Assembly: GCA_050249955.1 (NCBI GenBank)
Contig: JBFWPN010000001.1
Span: 496,001-560,000, forward strand
Direction of reading: 5' to 3'
Source of the DNA: CAVVIG01 sp050249955
GTDB lineage: Bacteria > Acidobacteriota > Vicinamibacteria > Vicinamibacterales > CAVVIG01
DNA length: 64,000 bases
How positions within the stretch are numbered: the first letter of the stretch is position 1; every line of letters starts with the position of its first letter. The notes below the pieces were generated by a model. That model ran no database searches, was not told where the DNA came from, and saw only the letters and a program-made list of their open reading frames with translations. Shown here in pieces: positions 17,365-25,762 of the stretch. A program made the translations under genes and the position numbers.

Positions 17365-19968
17365 GTGATCCCCTCGCCGTGGACCACCCGATCAATCCCT
17401 GACCTGTTCGACGCCGCCGCAGACATGCACACCGACCGGTGTGCCATCGACGATGGTGCGGCCGCGTGGACGTATCGCGAGCTCCGCGTACGCGTGGACG
17501 CCGTGGCGGCCGAGATCACCCGGGCGCTTCCGCCCGGCGAACGTGGTTGCCATATCGGCCTGTTTGCCGAACCGTCGGCACCCGCGATTGCTGGGCTGCT
17601 GGGTATCCTGCGGGCCGGGCATGTCTATGTGCCACTCGACCCTGACGACCCAGCCGAGCGGCTGCGCTTCATCGCCAGCGATGCCCGCCTGCGGCTGATC
17701 GTCGCCGTGAGGGATCGCCGTCACGCGGCCGATGCGCTCGCTGCTACGCTGTCGCTCGACGTGGTCGAGATCTCGCAGCCCCTGCCCCCACCTGGCGCTC
17801 CGGCGGTGGCGGTGAGCACGGTCGCTCCGGAGTCGGTGGCGTTCGTGCTCTACACCTCGGGTTCGACCGGCCAGCCGAAGGGGGTGCTCCAGACGCACCG
17901 TAACCTGCTGCACTATGCGTGGCACTTCGGCCGCTTCCACGCGCTGGGGCCGGGCCAGCGCATGTCGCTGGTCTTCTCGCTCGGGTTCTCCGCCTCCAGC
18001 ATGGGCCTCTACTCGGCGCTGCTGACCGGCGCCACGCTCTGCATCTTCAACGTACGGACCCAGGGCGCCGCCGCACTCGGCGCCTGGCTGGCGGCCTCGC
18101 GCGTCACCATCCTTCATACGGTGCCCACCGTCTGGCGCGTGCTCGTGCAGCACCCGCCCAGTGGCGGGCTGCCGGCCCTGCGCACCATCGACCTCGGCGC
18201 CGAGGCGCTCTTCACGCACGAAGTGGCACCCGCACGCCAGCGCCTGGGCACGCACATCCGGCTCACCACGCGGCTGGCCGCGACCGAGGTGAGCCTCATC
18301 GCGCAGGGCGAGATCGGCGAGGTGCCGGATGGCTCGGGACCGGTCGCGGTGGGACACCCCGCAGGCGGTGCACTCGTGCGGGTGGTCCGGGAAGACGGAG
18401 CGAGCGCTGCCCCCGGAGAATCCGGAGCGATCGTGATCCACAGCCCGTACCTCAGCCCCGGCTACTGGCAGCGGCCGGCGCTGACCGCCGAACGCTTCGC
18501 CGACGATCCCGAACGTCCGGGATGGCGCACGTACCGCGGTGGCGACACCGGCATGCTCGATGCGGAAGGTCGCCTCACCGTGCTGGGCCGCACCGACGCG
18601 GTGGTGAAGGTGCGCGGCGCACTGGTGCATCTCGCCGAGGTCGAAGGGGCCATGCGAGCCGTCGCCGGCGTCCGCGACGCCGCGGTAGTGCCGGTGACGG
18701 ATGCCGCCGGCGCGGTGACCGGCCTGGCTGGCTTCTTCACCTCCGAACAAGGCGACGCGGCGGACGTGCGGCGCGCCCTCGCGGCCACGCTGCCCGGCTA
18801 CGCGGTGCCGAGCGAACTGCACCGCCTCGCCGACCTGCCGCTCACCGCGACAGGGAAGATCGACCGTAGCGTGCTGGCCTCCCGTCGTCGCCCCGAACCG
18901 TCGGCGGCGGAGATGGAGCAGGCGCGGAATGAAACCGAGCGGCTCGTCGCCACGCTCGTCTGCCGCGTGCTGGAGCTGCCGGCGATTGGACGCACGGCCG
19001 ACGTCTTCGAGCACGGCTGCGACTCGCTGCGCCTCACGCTGCTGCAGCTCGCAATCGAGCAGCACAGCGGTCGCACCCTGACGCCGCAGGCGCTGGTCGC
19101 CGTGCCAACCGTGGCCGGCATTGCCGACCTGCTGCGGCACACGAACCCGACACCCCGGCAGGCGTCAGCGATGGTGATGCCGGTGCGCACCGGGGGATCG
19201 CGCCCCCCGCTGTTCCTGGTGCACGGCGGGCGGGGCGACATCCCGGGCCGCCGCCTCCTCGAGGCCATTGGTCCCGACCAGCCGCTGTGGGCCTTTCGCG
19301 CGCGTGGCATGGACGGGCGCACGCCGCCGCACCGCACCATCGCGGAGATGGCGAGCGCCTACGTGGCGGAGATGCGCCGGGTGCAGCCCGAGGGCCCATA
19401 CTTCCTCGGGAGCGTCTGCGCAGGCGGGCTCATCGCCGCGGAGATGGCCCGCGAGCTGCGCACGCTGGGCGCCGGGGTGGCGCCGCTCGTGCTGATCGAT
19501 CCCCCGCGGCTGCCCCGCCACCAGGGACCCGTGAGCTACGCGCTCAAGGCGGGGATGCTCGGACTGGCCTGGGCGGCGACCTCCACCACCGTCACCCGCT
19601 CGCTCCTGCGCACGGCACAGGAGTGGCGCGGGGTGGCACGGAGCGGTGAGGTACGCCCGGAGCAGACACCGGTGTGGGTCAGCTTCCGCATCGCGTCGTA
19701 CCGCCACCAGCCGGCTCCGTACGATGGCCCCGTGTGCGTGCTGGCCAGCGAGGGACGCCTCGCCACCGCGGAGGCCAGCTGGCGCCGGTACCTCACGGGC
19801 GAGGTGCAGTTGTTCACGGTGCCTGGCGGCCATGCGGATCTCTTCACGCCGGACAACCACGACACGCCACGCCAGCTGCGCGCGTGCATGGACGCCGGCG
19901 TCGCCTGGTTCACCCGGCAGGCGACCGGCGCCGGGTCCACGCAGCACCTCGGCGCGGCACTCGCGTGA
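17365..19968 (+). CDS. Single-module nonribosomal peptide synthetase-like enzyme: adenylation-carrier-thioesterase
   Basis: 867 aa. The adenylation domain (about 1-515) has YTSGSTGQPKG at 163-173, the YRGGDTGMLDAEGRLTVLGR block, and TATGKID with catalytic Lys498. The usual A5 NxYGPTE is replaced by LAATEVSL. The carrier domain has HGCDSLRL with the phosphopantetheine Ser554. The C-terminal alpha/beta-hydrolase thioesterase (from about 620) carries LFLVHGGRGD, GSVCAGG with Cys685 in place of Ser, and PGGHADL with His823. There is no condensation domain. Such stand-alone A-PCP-TE proteins activate one acyl or amino acid and release or dimerise it; the substrate is unknown. The GTG at 17365 gives the normal start IPSPWTTRSIPDLFDAAA. 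It is coupled to the MFS gene by a GTGA overlap. Confidence 0.88.
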   Translation: MIPSPWTTRSIPDLFDAAADMHTDRCAIDDGAAAWTYRELRVRVDAVAAEITRALPPGERGCHIGLFAEPSAPAIAGLLGILRAGHVYVPLDPDDPAERLRFIASDARLRLIVAVRDRRHAADALAATLSLDVVEISQPLPPPGAPAVAVSTVAPESVAFVLYTSGSTGQPKGVLQTHRNLLHYAWHFGRFHALGPGQRMSLVFSLGFSASSMGLYSALLTGATLCIFNVRTQGAAALGAWLAASRVTILHTVPTVWRVLVQHPPSGGLPALRTIDLGAEALFTHEVAPARQRLGTHIRLTTRLAATEVSLIAQGEIGEVPDGSGPVAVGHPAGGALVRVVREDGASAAPGESGAIVIHSPYLSPGYWQRPALTAERFADDPERPGWRTYRGGDTGMLDAEGRLTVLGRTDAVVKVRGALVHLAEVEGAMRAVAGVRDAAVVPVTDAAGAVTGLAGFFTSEQGDAADVRRALAATLPGYAVPSELHRLADLPLTATGKIDRSVLASRRRPEPSAAEMEQARNETERLVATLVCRVLELPAIGRTADVFEHGCDSLRLTLLQLAIEQHSGRTLTPQALVAVPTVAGIADLLRHTNPTPRQASAMVMPVRTGGSRPPLFLVHGGRGDIPGRRLLEAIGPDQPLWAFRARGMDGRTPPHRTIAEMASAYVAEMRRVQPEGPYFLGSVCAGGLIAAEMARELRTLGAGVAPLVLIDPPRLPRHQGPVSYALKAGMLGLAWAATSTTVTRSLLRTAQEWRGVARSGEVRPEQTPVWVSFRIASYRHQPAPYDGPVCVLASEGRLATAEASWRRYLTGEVQLFTVPGGHADLFTPDNHDTPRQLRACMDAGVAWFTRQATGAGSTQHLGAALA

Positions 19969-21221
19969 ACGCGGCGGCGCGTGCGGAACTGCAGCGGGGC
20001 TGGCCCATCCTGCTCGCCGCGGTCGTGGGCCTCGGCACCGGCCTCGGGGCCATCCCGATCTACACCCTGGGTGCCTTCACCAAGCCGCTGGCGGACGCCT
20101 TCGGCTGGTCGCGCGCCGATGTCCAGGGCATCTTCACCTGGATGACGGTTGGCAACCTCCTCGCCGCACCACTCGTCGGCACGGCCATCGACCGATTCGG
20201 CGTCCGGCGGGTCACCCTGGTATCGACACTCGGGCAGGTGGCCGGATACGTGGCGTTCGCAGCCCTTGCGCACAGCGCGGCCCCACTCTGGTACTTCCAG
20301 CTGGTCGCCTTCGTCACCGCCGTCATCGGCGTGGGCACCGTGCCGGTGACCTGGACGCGTGCCGTCGTGCAGTGGTTCGATGCGGCTCGCGGACTCGCGC
20401 TCGGACTCGCGCTGTCGGGCACCGGGCTCGCGGCCACGTTCCTGCCGAGCCTGACCACGTGGCTCGTGGCCACCGTCGGCGTGTCCGGCGCGTACCTCGG
20501 GATGGCGGCGCTCCCGGCGCTGCTGGCGTTCCCGCTCGCGTGGCTCCTGCTTCGGGAACCTGAGGCCACCGTACTCACGACGGGCGGACACACCCGCCCC
20601 GCCGAGCGCGCAGGCGACCCGCTGCGGCATGTGCTCACGAACTACCGCTTCTGGGTGATCAACGCCTCGTTCGTACTGGTGGGTGGTTCCCTGGCGGGCC
20701 TGAACGGACACCTCATTCCGCTGCTCACCGATCACGGCATGTCGGCCGCAACCGCTGCCGGTGTCGCCGGCGTCACCGGGATGGCGGTGCTCGTTGGGCG
20801 CCTCTCGAGCGGCTACCTGGTCGATCGCCTGTGGGCCCCCCTGGTCGCGGCCGCCATCCTGCTGCTGCCGTCGATGACCAGCCTCATGCTGGCATCGGAC
20901 GCCGCGGCATCGATGGCGGTGCCTGCTGCGGTGCTCATGGGTGTCGGGGTCGGTGCGGAGTTCGATCTCATGGCCTTCCTGGTGAGCCGCTATTTCGGCC
21001 GCCGGCACTACGGCACCATCTACGGCATCGTCTACGCCCTGTTCCGCGCCGCCACTGGCGTGGGGCCCCTGTGGTTCGGGTACGCGTTCGACACGACGGG
21101 CACCTATGCCGGCGTCCTGCGCATATCTGCGCTCCTCATCGTGGCCGGGGCGATGGCCCTGCTGACGCTGGGATCGTATCCGGCGCACAGAACGACGGCG
21201 ACCGCGCCCACTCGCACCTGA
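19965..21221 (+). CDS. MFS transporter (oxalate/formate antiporter-like)
   Basis: 418 aa with 12 predicted transmembrane helices and the MFS intracellular loop DRFGVRRVTL between helices 2 and 3, repeated in the second half as GYLVDRLW. The C-terminal GAEFDLMAFLVSRYFGRRHYGTIYG segment is typical of the OFA/monocarboxylate branch. The GTG start at 19965 overlaps the synthetase stop (GTGA), so translation is coupled. This makes it a likely exporter of the synthetase product or importer of its substrate (inference). Confidence 0.85.
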   Translation: MNAAARAELQRGWPILLAAVVGLGTGLGAIPIYTLGAFTKPLADAFGWSRADVQGIFTWMTVGNLLAAPLVGTAIDRFGVRRVTLVSTLGQVAGYVAFAALAHSAAPLWYFQLVAFVTAVIGVGTVPVTWTRAVVQWFDAARGLALGLALSGTGLAATFLPSLTTWLVATVGVSGAYLGMAALPALLAFPLAWLLLREPEATVLTTGGHTRPAERAGDPLRHVLTNYRFWVINASFVLVGGSLAGLNGHLIPLLTDHGMSAATAAGVAGVTGMAVLVGRLSSGYLVDRLWAPLVAAAILLLPSMTSLMLASDAAASMAVPAAVLMGVGVGAEFDLMAFLVSRYFGRRHYGTIYGIVYALFRAATGVGPLWFGYAFDTTGTYAGVLRISALLIVAGAMALLTLGSYPAHRTTATAPTRT

Positions 21222-21283
21222 CCCTCGGCGCGACACCGACGAGACGGCGGCGAACAAGTCGGGCATCGCGTATGCTGGCATGC

Positions 21284-21715
21284 ATGTCGTTCTGGATCAG
21301 CGTGACCTCGAAAGACCACGTGGCCGCCAGCCTGGCCGGCGGATACCTGCAGGCACCCGGCGAAAAAGCCGGACCGCTCCACCAGATGGAACAGGGCGAC
21401 ATCGTCTTCTTCTACTCTCCGGGGACGCTCTTCCGCCGCGGGGAGGTCCTTCAGGCATTCACCGGCGCAGCCCGCGTCACGGGCGACGTGGCCCACCAGG
21501 TCGTCGACACACCCGGGCGCGTGTGGCCCTGGCGGCGGGCCATCAGCGCGCTGCCATCGGAGGAAGCGCCGGCAGAGCCGCTCGTCCCTGCACTCACATT
21601 CATCAGCGACAAGGAACACTGGGCCGGGACCTTCGGCCGTGGCCTGTTGAGCATTGGGGCGGACGACGCCGCACGCATCGCTTCGGCCATGAAGCTGGAC
21701 CTGCCAGCCCAGTGA
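21284..21715 (+). CDS. EVE domain protein
   Basis: 143 aa forming one EVE (PUA-like) domain, starting with FWISVTSKDHVAASLAGGYL and containing MEQGDIVFFYSPG. EVE domains are thought to recognise modified bases in DNA or RNA, and many are stand-alone proteins of about 140 aa, as here. The ATG at 21284 begins the domain; the ATG at 21272 is an alternative. The ligand pocket cannot be judged from sequence. It is followed 12 bp later by a small membrane protein gene. Confidence 0.85.
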   Translation: MSFWISVTSKDHVAASLAGGYLQAPGEKAGPLHQMEQGDIVFFYSPGTLFRRGEVLQAFTGAARVTGDVAHQVVDTPGRVWPWRRAISALPSEEAPAEPLVPALTFISDKEHWAGTFGRGLLSIGADDAARIASAMKLDLPAQ

Positions 21716-21727
21716 TCGCCGGATAAC

Positions 21728-22072
21728 ATGCCGGCCGGCATGCTCAAACTGGTCGTGAATGGTTTTCTCGCCGGGCTGGTAGTTGTCGCCGTCGGCGAGA
21801 TCGCCCGCCGCTCTCCCAGGGTGGCCGACGTCATCCTGGCCGTGCCGCTGGTCGTCTTTGCCGTCTACGCCGTGATGTACCTGCAGGTGCCGGACATCGC
21901 GCCGATTTCGCGGATGGCGCGGCAGATGCTGGTGCTCGTGCCGCTCAGCCTGCCGTTCTTCGTCCCGATTGCCTTCGCGGATCGCCTGCACCTGACATTC
22001 TGGCCGGCTTTCGCCATCGGCCTGATGCTGGTGACGGCAAGCGTCAGCACGTACCTCTGGCTCACACGCTGA
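21728..22072 (+). CDS. Small inner-membrane protein, GlpM/DUF3147-like
   Basis: 114 aa with four hydrophobic segments (about 6-24, 33-52, 66-84, 89-110) joined by short loops (GEIARRSPRVADVI, DRLHLTFWP). Size, helix count and the central positive loop resemble the GlpM/DUF3147 group, but no catalytic or transport motif is known. It could form a unit with the EVE gene, 12 bp upstream. Confidence 0.6.
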   Translation: MPAGMLKLVVNGFLAGLVVVAVGEIARRSPRVADVILAVPLVVFAVYAVMYLQVPDIAPISRMARQMLVLVPLSLPFFVPIAFADRLHLTFWPAFAIGLMLVTASVSTYLWLTR

Positions 22073-22234
22073 GCGCACACGGCGTCAGCCTGCTCGCTGC
22101 CTCCCGCCTTGCCCCAGCTCGCGGACGATGCTAGCGTCGTCGGTCGTGGTCGTCGGTGCCGGCATGTGGCTCGCAGCCGTGGCGCGCGGCGCCGCGCATG
22201 TCGCGCGCTCGCCTCACGACGATCGGACGACGAG

Positions 22235-23098
22235 ATGCCACAGCAACCCCTTGATGTACGCGTAGATACGCTGGAACGGCAGATGGAAGCTCTTGCAGAC
22301 ATGCCGGCACGCATGGACCGACTCGAGTTGCAGGTTCTGCACCTGCGCGAGGAGATGCGGGCCGAATTTTCTGCGGCCCGTGGCGAGTCGTGCGGAATTC
22401 GGGTGGACCTTGTGGCGCAAGGGTCCGCCATTCGTGCGGAGCTCGCAACGGAGGGCTCGTCGATCCGTGAGGAGGTTGCGACGGAGTCTGCCGCGATTCG
22501 TACAGAGCTCGCCGCCGAGTCTTCGTCGATTCGTGCGGCGCTCGCCGCAGAGTCCTCAGCGATCCGAACGGAACTCGCGACCGAGTCCTCCGCAGTTCGT
22601 GCGGAACTCGCGACCGAATCCTCCGCGATACGTGAGGAACTCGCAGCCGAGTCCTCCGCAATTCGTGCGGAACTCGCGACCGAATCCTCCGCGATACGTG
22701 AGGAACTCGCGGCCGAGTCCTCCGCAATTCGTGCGGAACTCGCGACCGAATCCTCCGCGATACGTGCGGAACTCGCGGCCGAGTCCTTCGCGATACGTGC
22801 GGAACTCGCGGCCGAGTCCTCCGCGATACGTGCGGAAGTCGTGGCCGAGTCCTCCGCCATTCGTGCGGATCTCGCCACCGGCCTGGCTGCGGTGCGAGCC
22901 GAGGCCGCCGAGGAGCGAGTCTGGGTACGCTCGGAGTTCGCAGCCGTGCGAGCCGAGATCCGTGCCGGCGACGGGGAGACCCGCGCGCAGATGCGGGTGC
23001 TGCACGAGGATGTGATCGGCCGGCTCGCCCTCATCCAGGAAGGCCAGGCCACGCTGCTCAAGCGCCGGGCGGCCGGCGGCCGGAAGCGGTCACGGTAA
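22235..23098 (+). CDS. Hendecad-repeat coiled-coil protein
   Basis: 287 aa. It has a short N-terminal helix (RVDTLERQMEALADMPARMD), then 14 exact 11-residue repeats of the type ESSAIRAELAT (residues 62-215), then a conserved tail (AEIRAGDGETRAQMRVLHED, GRLALIQEG) and a basic C-terminus (GGRKRSR). The 11-residue period predicts a long right-handed coiled coil. There is no signal peptide or membrane segment. The ATG at 22235 was chosen because coiled-coil-like sequence begins there. Function unknown; a structural or scaffolding rod is plausible. A broken paralogue lies at 23983-24244. Confidence 0.8.
   Translation: MPQQPLDVRVDTLERQMEALADMPARMDRLELQVLHLREEMRAEFSAARGESCGIRVDLVAQGSAIRAELATEGSSIREEVATESAAIRTELAAESSSIRAALAAESSAIRTELATESSAVRAELATESSAIREELAAESSAIRAELATESSAIREELAAESSAIRAELATESSAIRAELAAESFAIRAELAAESSAIRAEVVAESSAIRADLATGLAAVRAEAAEERVWVRSEFAAVRAEIRAGDGETRAQMRVLHEDVIGRLALIQEGQATLLKRRAAGGRKRSR
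22418..22879 (+). repeat. Tandem array of 14 x 33-bp coding repeats
   Basis: Fourteen contiguous in-frame 33-bp units with no spacers, each encoding an 11-residue hendecad. The outer copies diverge (QGSAIRAELAT, EGSSIREEVAT). Several central units are almost identical at DNA level, indicating recent unit duplication. The repeat number is likely to vary between strains. Confidence 0.9.
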
Positions 23099-23119
23099 CC
23101 GTCCGGAGCCGGGCGACTG

Positions 23120-23884
23120 TCACGCCGTCATCCAACTGAGCGCTTCGGTGGCGATGGCGGGCGGCACCTCGTGTCGGCCGTCGAACTCGCGATAGGTCAC
23201 GTCATAGCGCATCGACTGCAGGCGCGGCACGATGACGCGGCTGCACCGGTCGATCGGCAGGATCTGATCGGAGCGTCCGTGCGAGATGAAGACCCGCGGC
23301 CGCGCCAGGGGGGGAGCCTGGATGACGAAGCCTGGCGAGCAGGCCAGCACGCGCGGGAAGAGGTCGCCGTTGGCGAGGCCGAGCGACAGGGCATAGGAAG
23401 CGCCGTCGGAGAATCCGCCGACGGTGACGCGCGACGGGTCGACAGGGAGCCTGGCGAACACGAACGCGAGCACCTGGTTGAGGAAGGCTACGTCCTCGCC
23501 GAAGTCGTCGCGGATGGCGTCCCAGGTGCCGTTGCGCGAGTCGGGGGCCACGAGCACCACGCCGGCCGCATCGGCGGCTGGTCCCACGCGCCGAAGCATG
23601 GCGGCGCCGTTCTGGGTGGCACCGTGGAGGAACATCAGCAGCGGCACCGGTCCGTCGCGCAGCGTGGAGGGCATCTGAATTACACCGTCGCGCCCTCCCG
23701 AACCGAGCCCCAGGGGTCCGCTGGCAAGCACGCGGGTTACGCCCTGGCGTGGGCGCGCCGACAGGCGGGCTGCGCCGTTGGCTACTGACTGCCCGAACAC
23801 GATTCGTGACGCGGCGGTTGCTGCGAGCGCAGATCCCGCAGCCGTGATGAAGCGTCGGCGGGTGACGCGGGTGTGATGAGCCAC
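23120..23884 (-). CDS. Tat-exported alpha/beta-hydrolase esterase (PHB depolymerase/phospholipase-like)
   Basis: 254 aa. The N-terminus TRRRFITAAGSALAATAAS is a twin-arginine signal (RRxF). The mature domain has MFLHGATQNG (oxyanion loop), nucleophile Ser159 in GGFSDGASYA, acid Asp206 in SHGRSDQILP and His238 in GRHEVP, a complete triad with the spacing of the carboxylesterase/LpqC-like group. It probably acts on esters in the periplasm. It is convergent with the coiled-coil gene. Confidence 0.85.
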   Translation of the reverse strand: MAHHTRVTRRRFITAAGSALAATAASRIVFGQSVANGAARLSARPRQGVTRVLASGPLGLGSGGRDGVIQMPSTLRDGPVPLLMFLHGATQNGAAMLRRVGPAADAAGVVLVAPDSRNGTWDAIRDDFGEDVAFLNQVLAFVFARLPVDPSRVTVGGFSDGASYALSLGLANGDLFPRVLACSPGFVIQAPPLARPRVFISHGRSDQILPIDRCSRVIVPRLQSMRYDVTYREFDGRHEVPPAIATEALSWMTA

Positions 23885-23982
23885 GGTACGACGATGACCT
23901 CCGCGGGAATCGTCTCACGGCAAAGGTCACAACCGCGATACATCTCTCGTCGGCGACGAACGGTCCGGAGCAGTCCGACGAG

Positions 23983-24244
23983 ATGCGCGCCGAGTTTGCT
24001 GCGATGCGGCACGAGGCATCAGGCGAGTTCGCCGCGGTCCGGGCTGACGCGTCGGCGGAGGCGTCGTGGGTTTCGGGCAGAGTTCGCGACGGTGCGGGCC
24101 GAGATCCGCGCTGGGAATGAGGAGACGCGGGCGCAGATGCGGGCGTTGCACGAAGACCTGGTCGCGCGACTGGCCCTGATCCAGGACGGGCAGGCGGCGC
24201 AGCGGCCCCGCAGGGCGTCGAGCGGGAAAAAGCGGTCGCGGTAG
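23983..24244 (+). pseudogene. Frameshifted paralogue of the hendecad protein
   Basis: The first frame (from ATG 23983) reads MRAEFAAMRHEASGEFAAVR and ADASAEASWV. The rest (FRAEFATVRAEIRAG, EETRAQMRALHEDLVARLAL, basic tail ending KKRSR, stop at 24242-24244) is in the next frame and closely matches the C-terminus of the protein at 22235. Removing one T from the GTTTCGG at about 24070 restores a single frame. The long repeat array is absent. Upstream, the N-terminal part cannot be recognised. Confidence 0.65.
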
Positions 24245-24352
24245 GCGCGCGCCCTCGCACGGCACGCCGCAAGATCCGCTGCGCAGGCCGGCTCAGCCGC
24301 ACGTGCGCGGACGGGGCTCTCGCGATACCGAGGTAGAATCCGCGGAAGTTTG

Positions 24353-25762
24353 ATGCCTGCTTTCGTCCCTGGGTTCGAGCACGACCTCTTCATCAGCTAC
24401 GCCCACCAGGACGACAAGCGGTGGGTGCAGGCCTTCGAGGACGAGCTGCGCGACGAAGTCTCGAGGCGGCTCGGACTCGCGCTGTCCACCTGGCAGGATG
24501 TCTCGCGCCTGCGTGCAGGCGAGAACTGGCAGGAGGGCATCCAGGACGGTATCCGGCACTCCGCCGCCTTCATTGCCATCGTCAGCCCCAGCTACCAGAA
24601 CTCACTCTGGTGCGCACGCGAACGCGCCGAGTTCCGGAAACAGTTCGACGCAGCCACGTCCGACTGCGGCGGTCGCTTCTTCAAGGTGGTGAAGACGCCG
24701 TGGCCGGAGAATGGCCATCGCCTGTTCATGCAGGAGATCCAGGATGTGGAGTTCTTCAAGGCCGACGAGGACGGGCCGCGCGACTTCACACCGGGATCGC
24801 GTGAGTTCAAGCGTGCGGTCCGCAAGCTGGCCGATGGCATCGAGCCGCTGCTGCGCCGCATGCGCCGGGCCAGCCAGCGCGTGCACGTGGCGTGGCCGGT
24901 CGATGAGTGCCTCACGGCGTGGGAACAGTTGAGCGCCGAACTCCGGAGCAAGGGCTTCGACGTGCAGCCGACCGGCCCCCGCGACGCGTCGTTTGCCGAT
25001 CCGCTGCTCGCGTCCGACCTCGAGCAGGCGGTGCTGTCCATTCATCTCCTTGGGTCGTCGTACGACGCGTTCAGCGAGCGGATGGCGCTGCTCGCCGCGG
25101 ACATGGAGCACCGGCTGATGTTCTGGCTGGCGCCCGGCGCCAGCGCCACGGCCGACGCGCGGCAGCAGGCGCTCCTCGATGCCATCCGGCGGGGCGTCCG
25201 CCCGGATGACATGGCGCGCGAGTGGCCGCATGGCTGGTCGCTGATTGCCGAGTCTGGCGTCCGCCGGTTCATCGACACCGTGCTCGCGAGGCTGAAGCCG
25301 GTGCCCGCACTCCCGATGGAACCAGGCCGGCAGCCCGGAGCCGCCAGCATCTACATCGTGCACGACCCGACGACACCCGACGACAGCAATGTCGCGCTGG
25401 AGCTGAGGGACCGCATCTCGAAGGGCGAGGGGATGAACGTGTTCCTCTCGCGGGCCGACCTCCCGAGTCCGACGGAGCAGAAGCTGTGGCATGAGCAGTT
25501 GCTGAAGTCGTGCGACGGCGTGCTGCTCTTCCGGCAATCGGCGCCGGAAGGCTGGTGGAACCAGCTCGCGCCCGAGGTGATCCTGGCCGAGCGGAAGTTC
25601 GAGCGATCGCCCATCAAGTCGCGCGCGTTCCTGTTGCCGCGTCCCCCAGGCTGGGAAGTCGGTCCGGACGTGAAGGTGCTGCCATACACAGCCCCCTTCC
25701 AGATGACCCAGCTCGAGCCATTCCTCACTCCCCTGCGCCAGTCGACGGGCCTGCAGTCATGA
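24353..25762 (+). CDS. TIR-domain protein with additional TIR-like modules
   Basis: 469 aa. Residues about 8-125 are a TIR domain: HDLFISYAHQDD at the start, STWQDVSRLRAGENW in the middle, and SLWCARERAEF with the catalytic-type Glu90 (W86-C-x-x-E90). The next two segments (about 180-280, RVHVAWPVDE...SIHLLGSSYDAFSERMALL; and about 325-460, ASIYIVHDPTTPDDS...GVLLFRQSAPEGWW) resemble degenerate TIR folds without the Glu. Bacterial TIR domains cleave or rearrange NAD+ into signals. The ATG at 24353 is preceded by GGAAG. The stop overlaps the next gene's ATG (ATGA), so it is coupled to the STAND ATPase, its likely partner in an immunity or signalling switch. Confidence 0.85.
   Translation: MPAFVPGFEHDLFISYAHQDDKRWVQAFEDELRDEVSRRLGLALSTWQDVSRLRAGENWQEGIQDGIRHSAAFIAIVSPSYQNSLWCARERAEFRKQFDAATSDCGGRFFKVVKTPWPENGHRLFMQEIQDVEFFKADEDGPRDFTPGSREFKRAVRKLADGIEPLLRRMRRASQRVHVAWPVDECLTAWEQLSAELRSKGFDVQPTGPRDASFADPLLASDLEQAVLSIHLLGSSYDAFSERMALLAADMEHRLMFWLAPGASATADARQQALLDAIRRGVRPDDMAREWPHGWSLIAESGVRRFIDTVLARLKPVPALPMEPGRQPGAASIYIVHDPTTPDDSNVALELRDRISKGEGMNVFLSRADLPSPTEQKLWHEQLLKSCDGVLLFRQSAPEGWWNQLAPEVILAERKFERSPIKSRAFLLPRPPGWEVGPDVKVLPYTAPFQMTQLEPFLTPLRQSTGLQS

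Noticed and set aside
22418..22879. 33-bp repeats considered as a CRISPR array
   Set aside because: Repeats are contiguous without spacers and encode 11-residue coiled-coil units in one open frame; no cas genes nearby.
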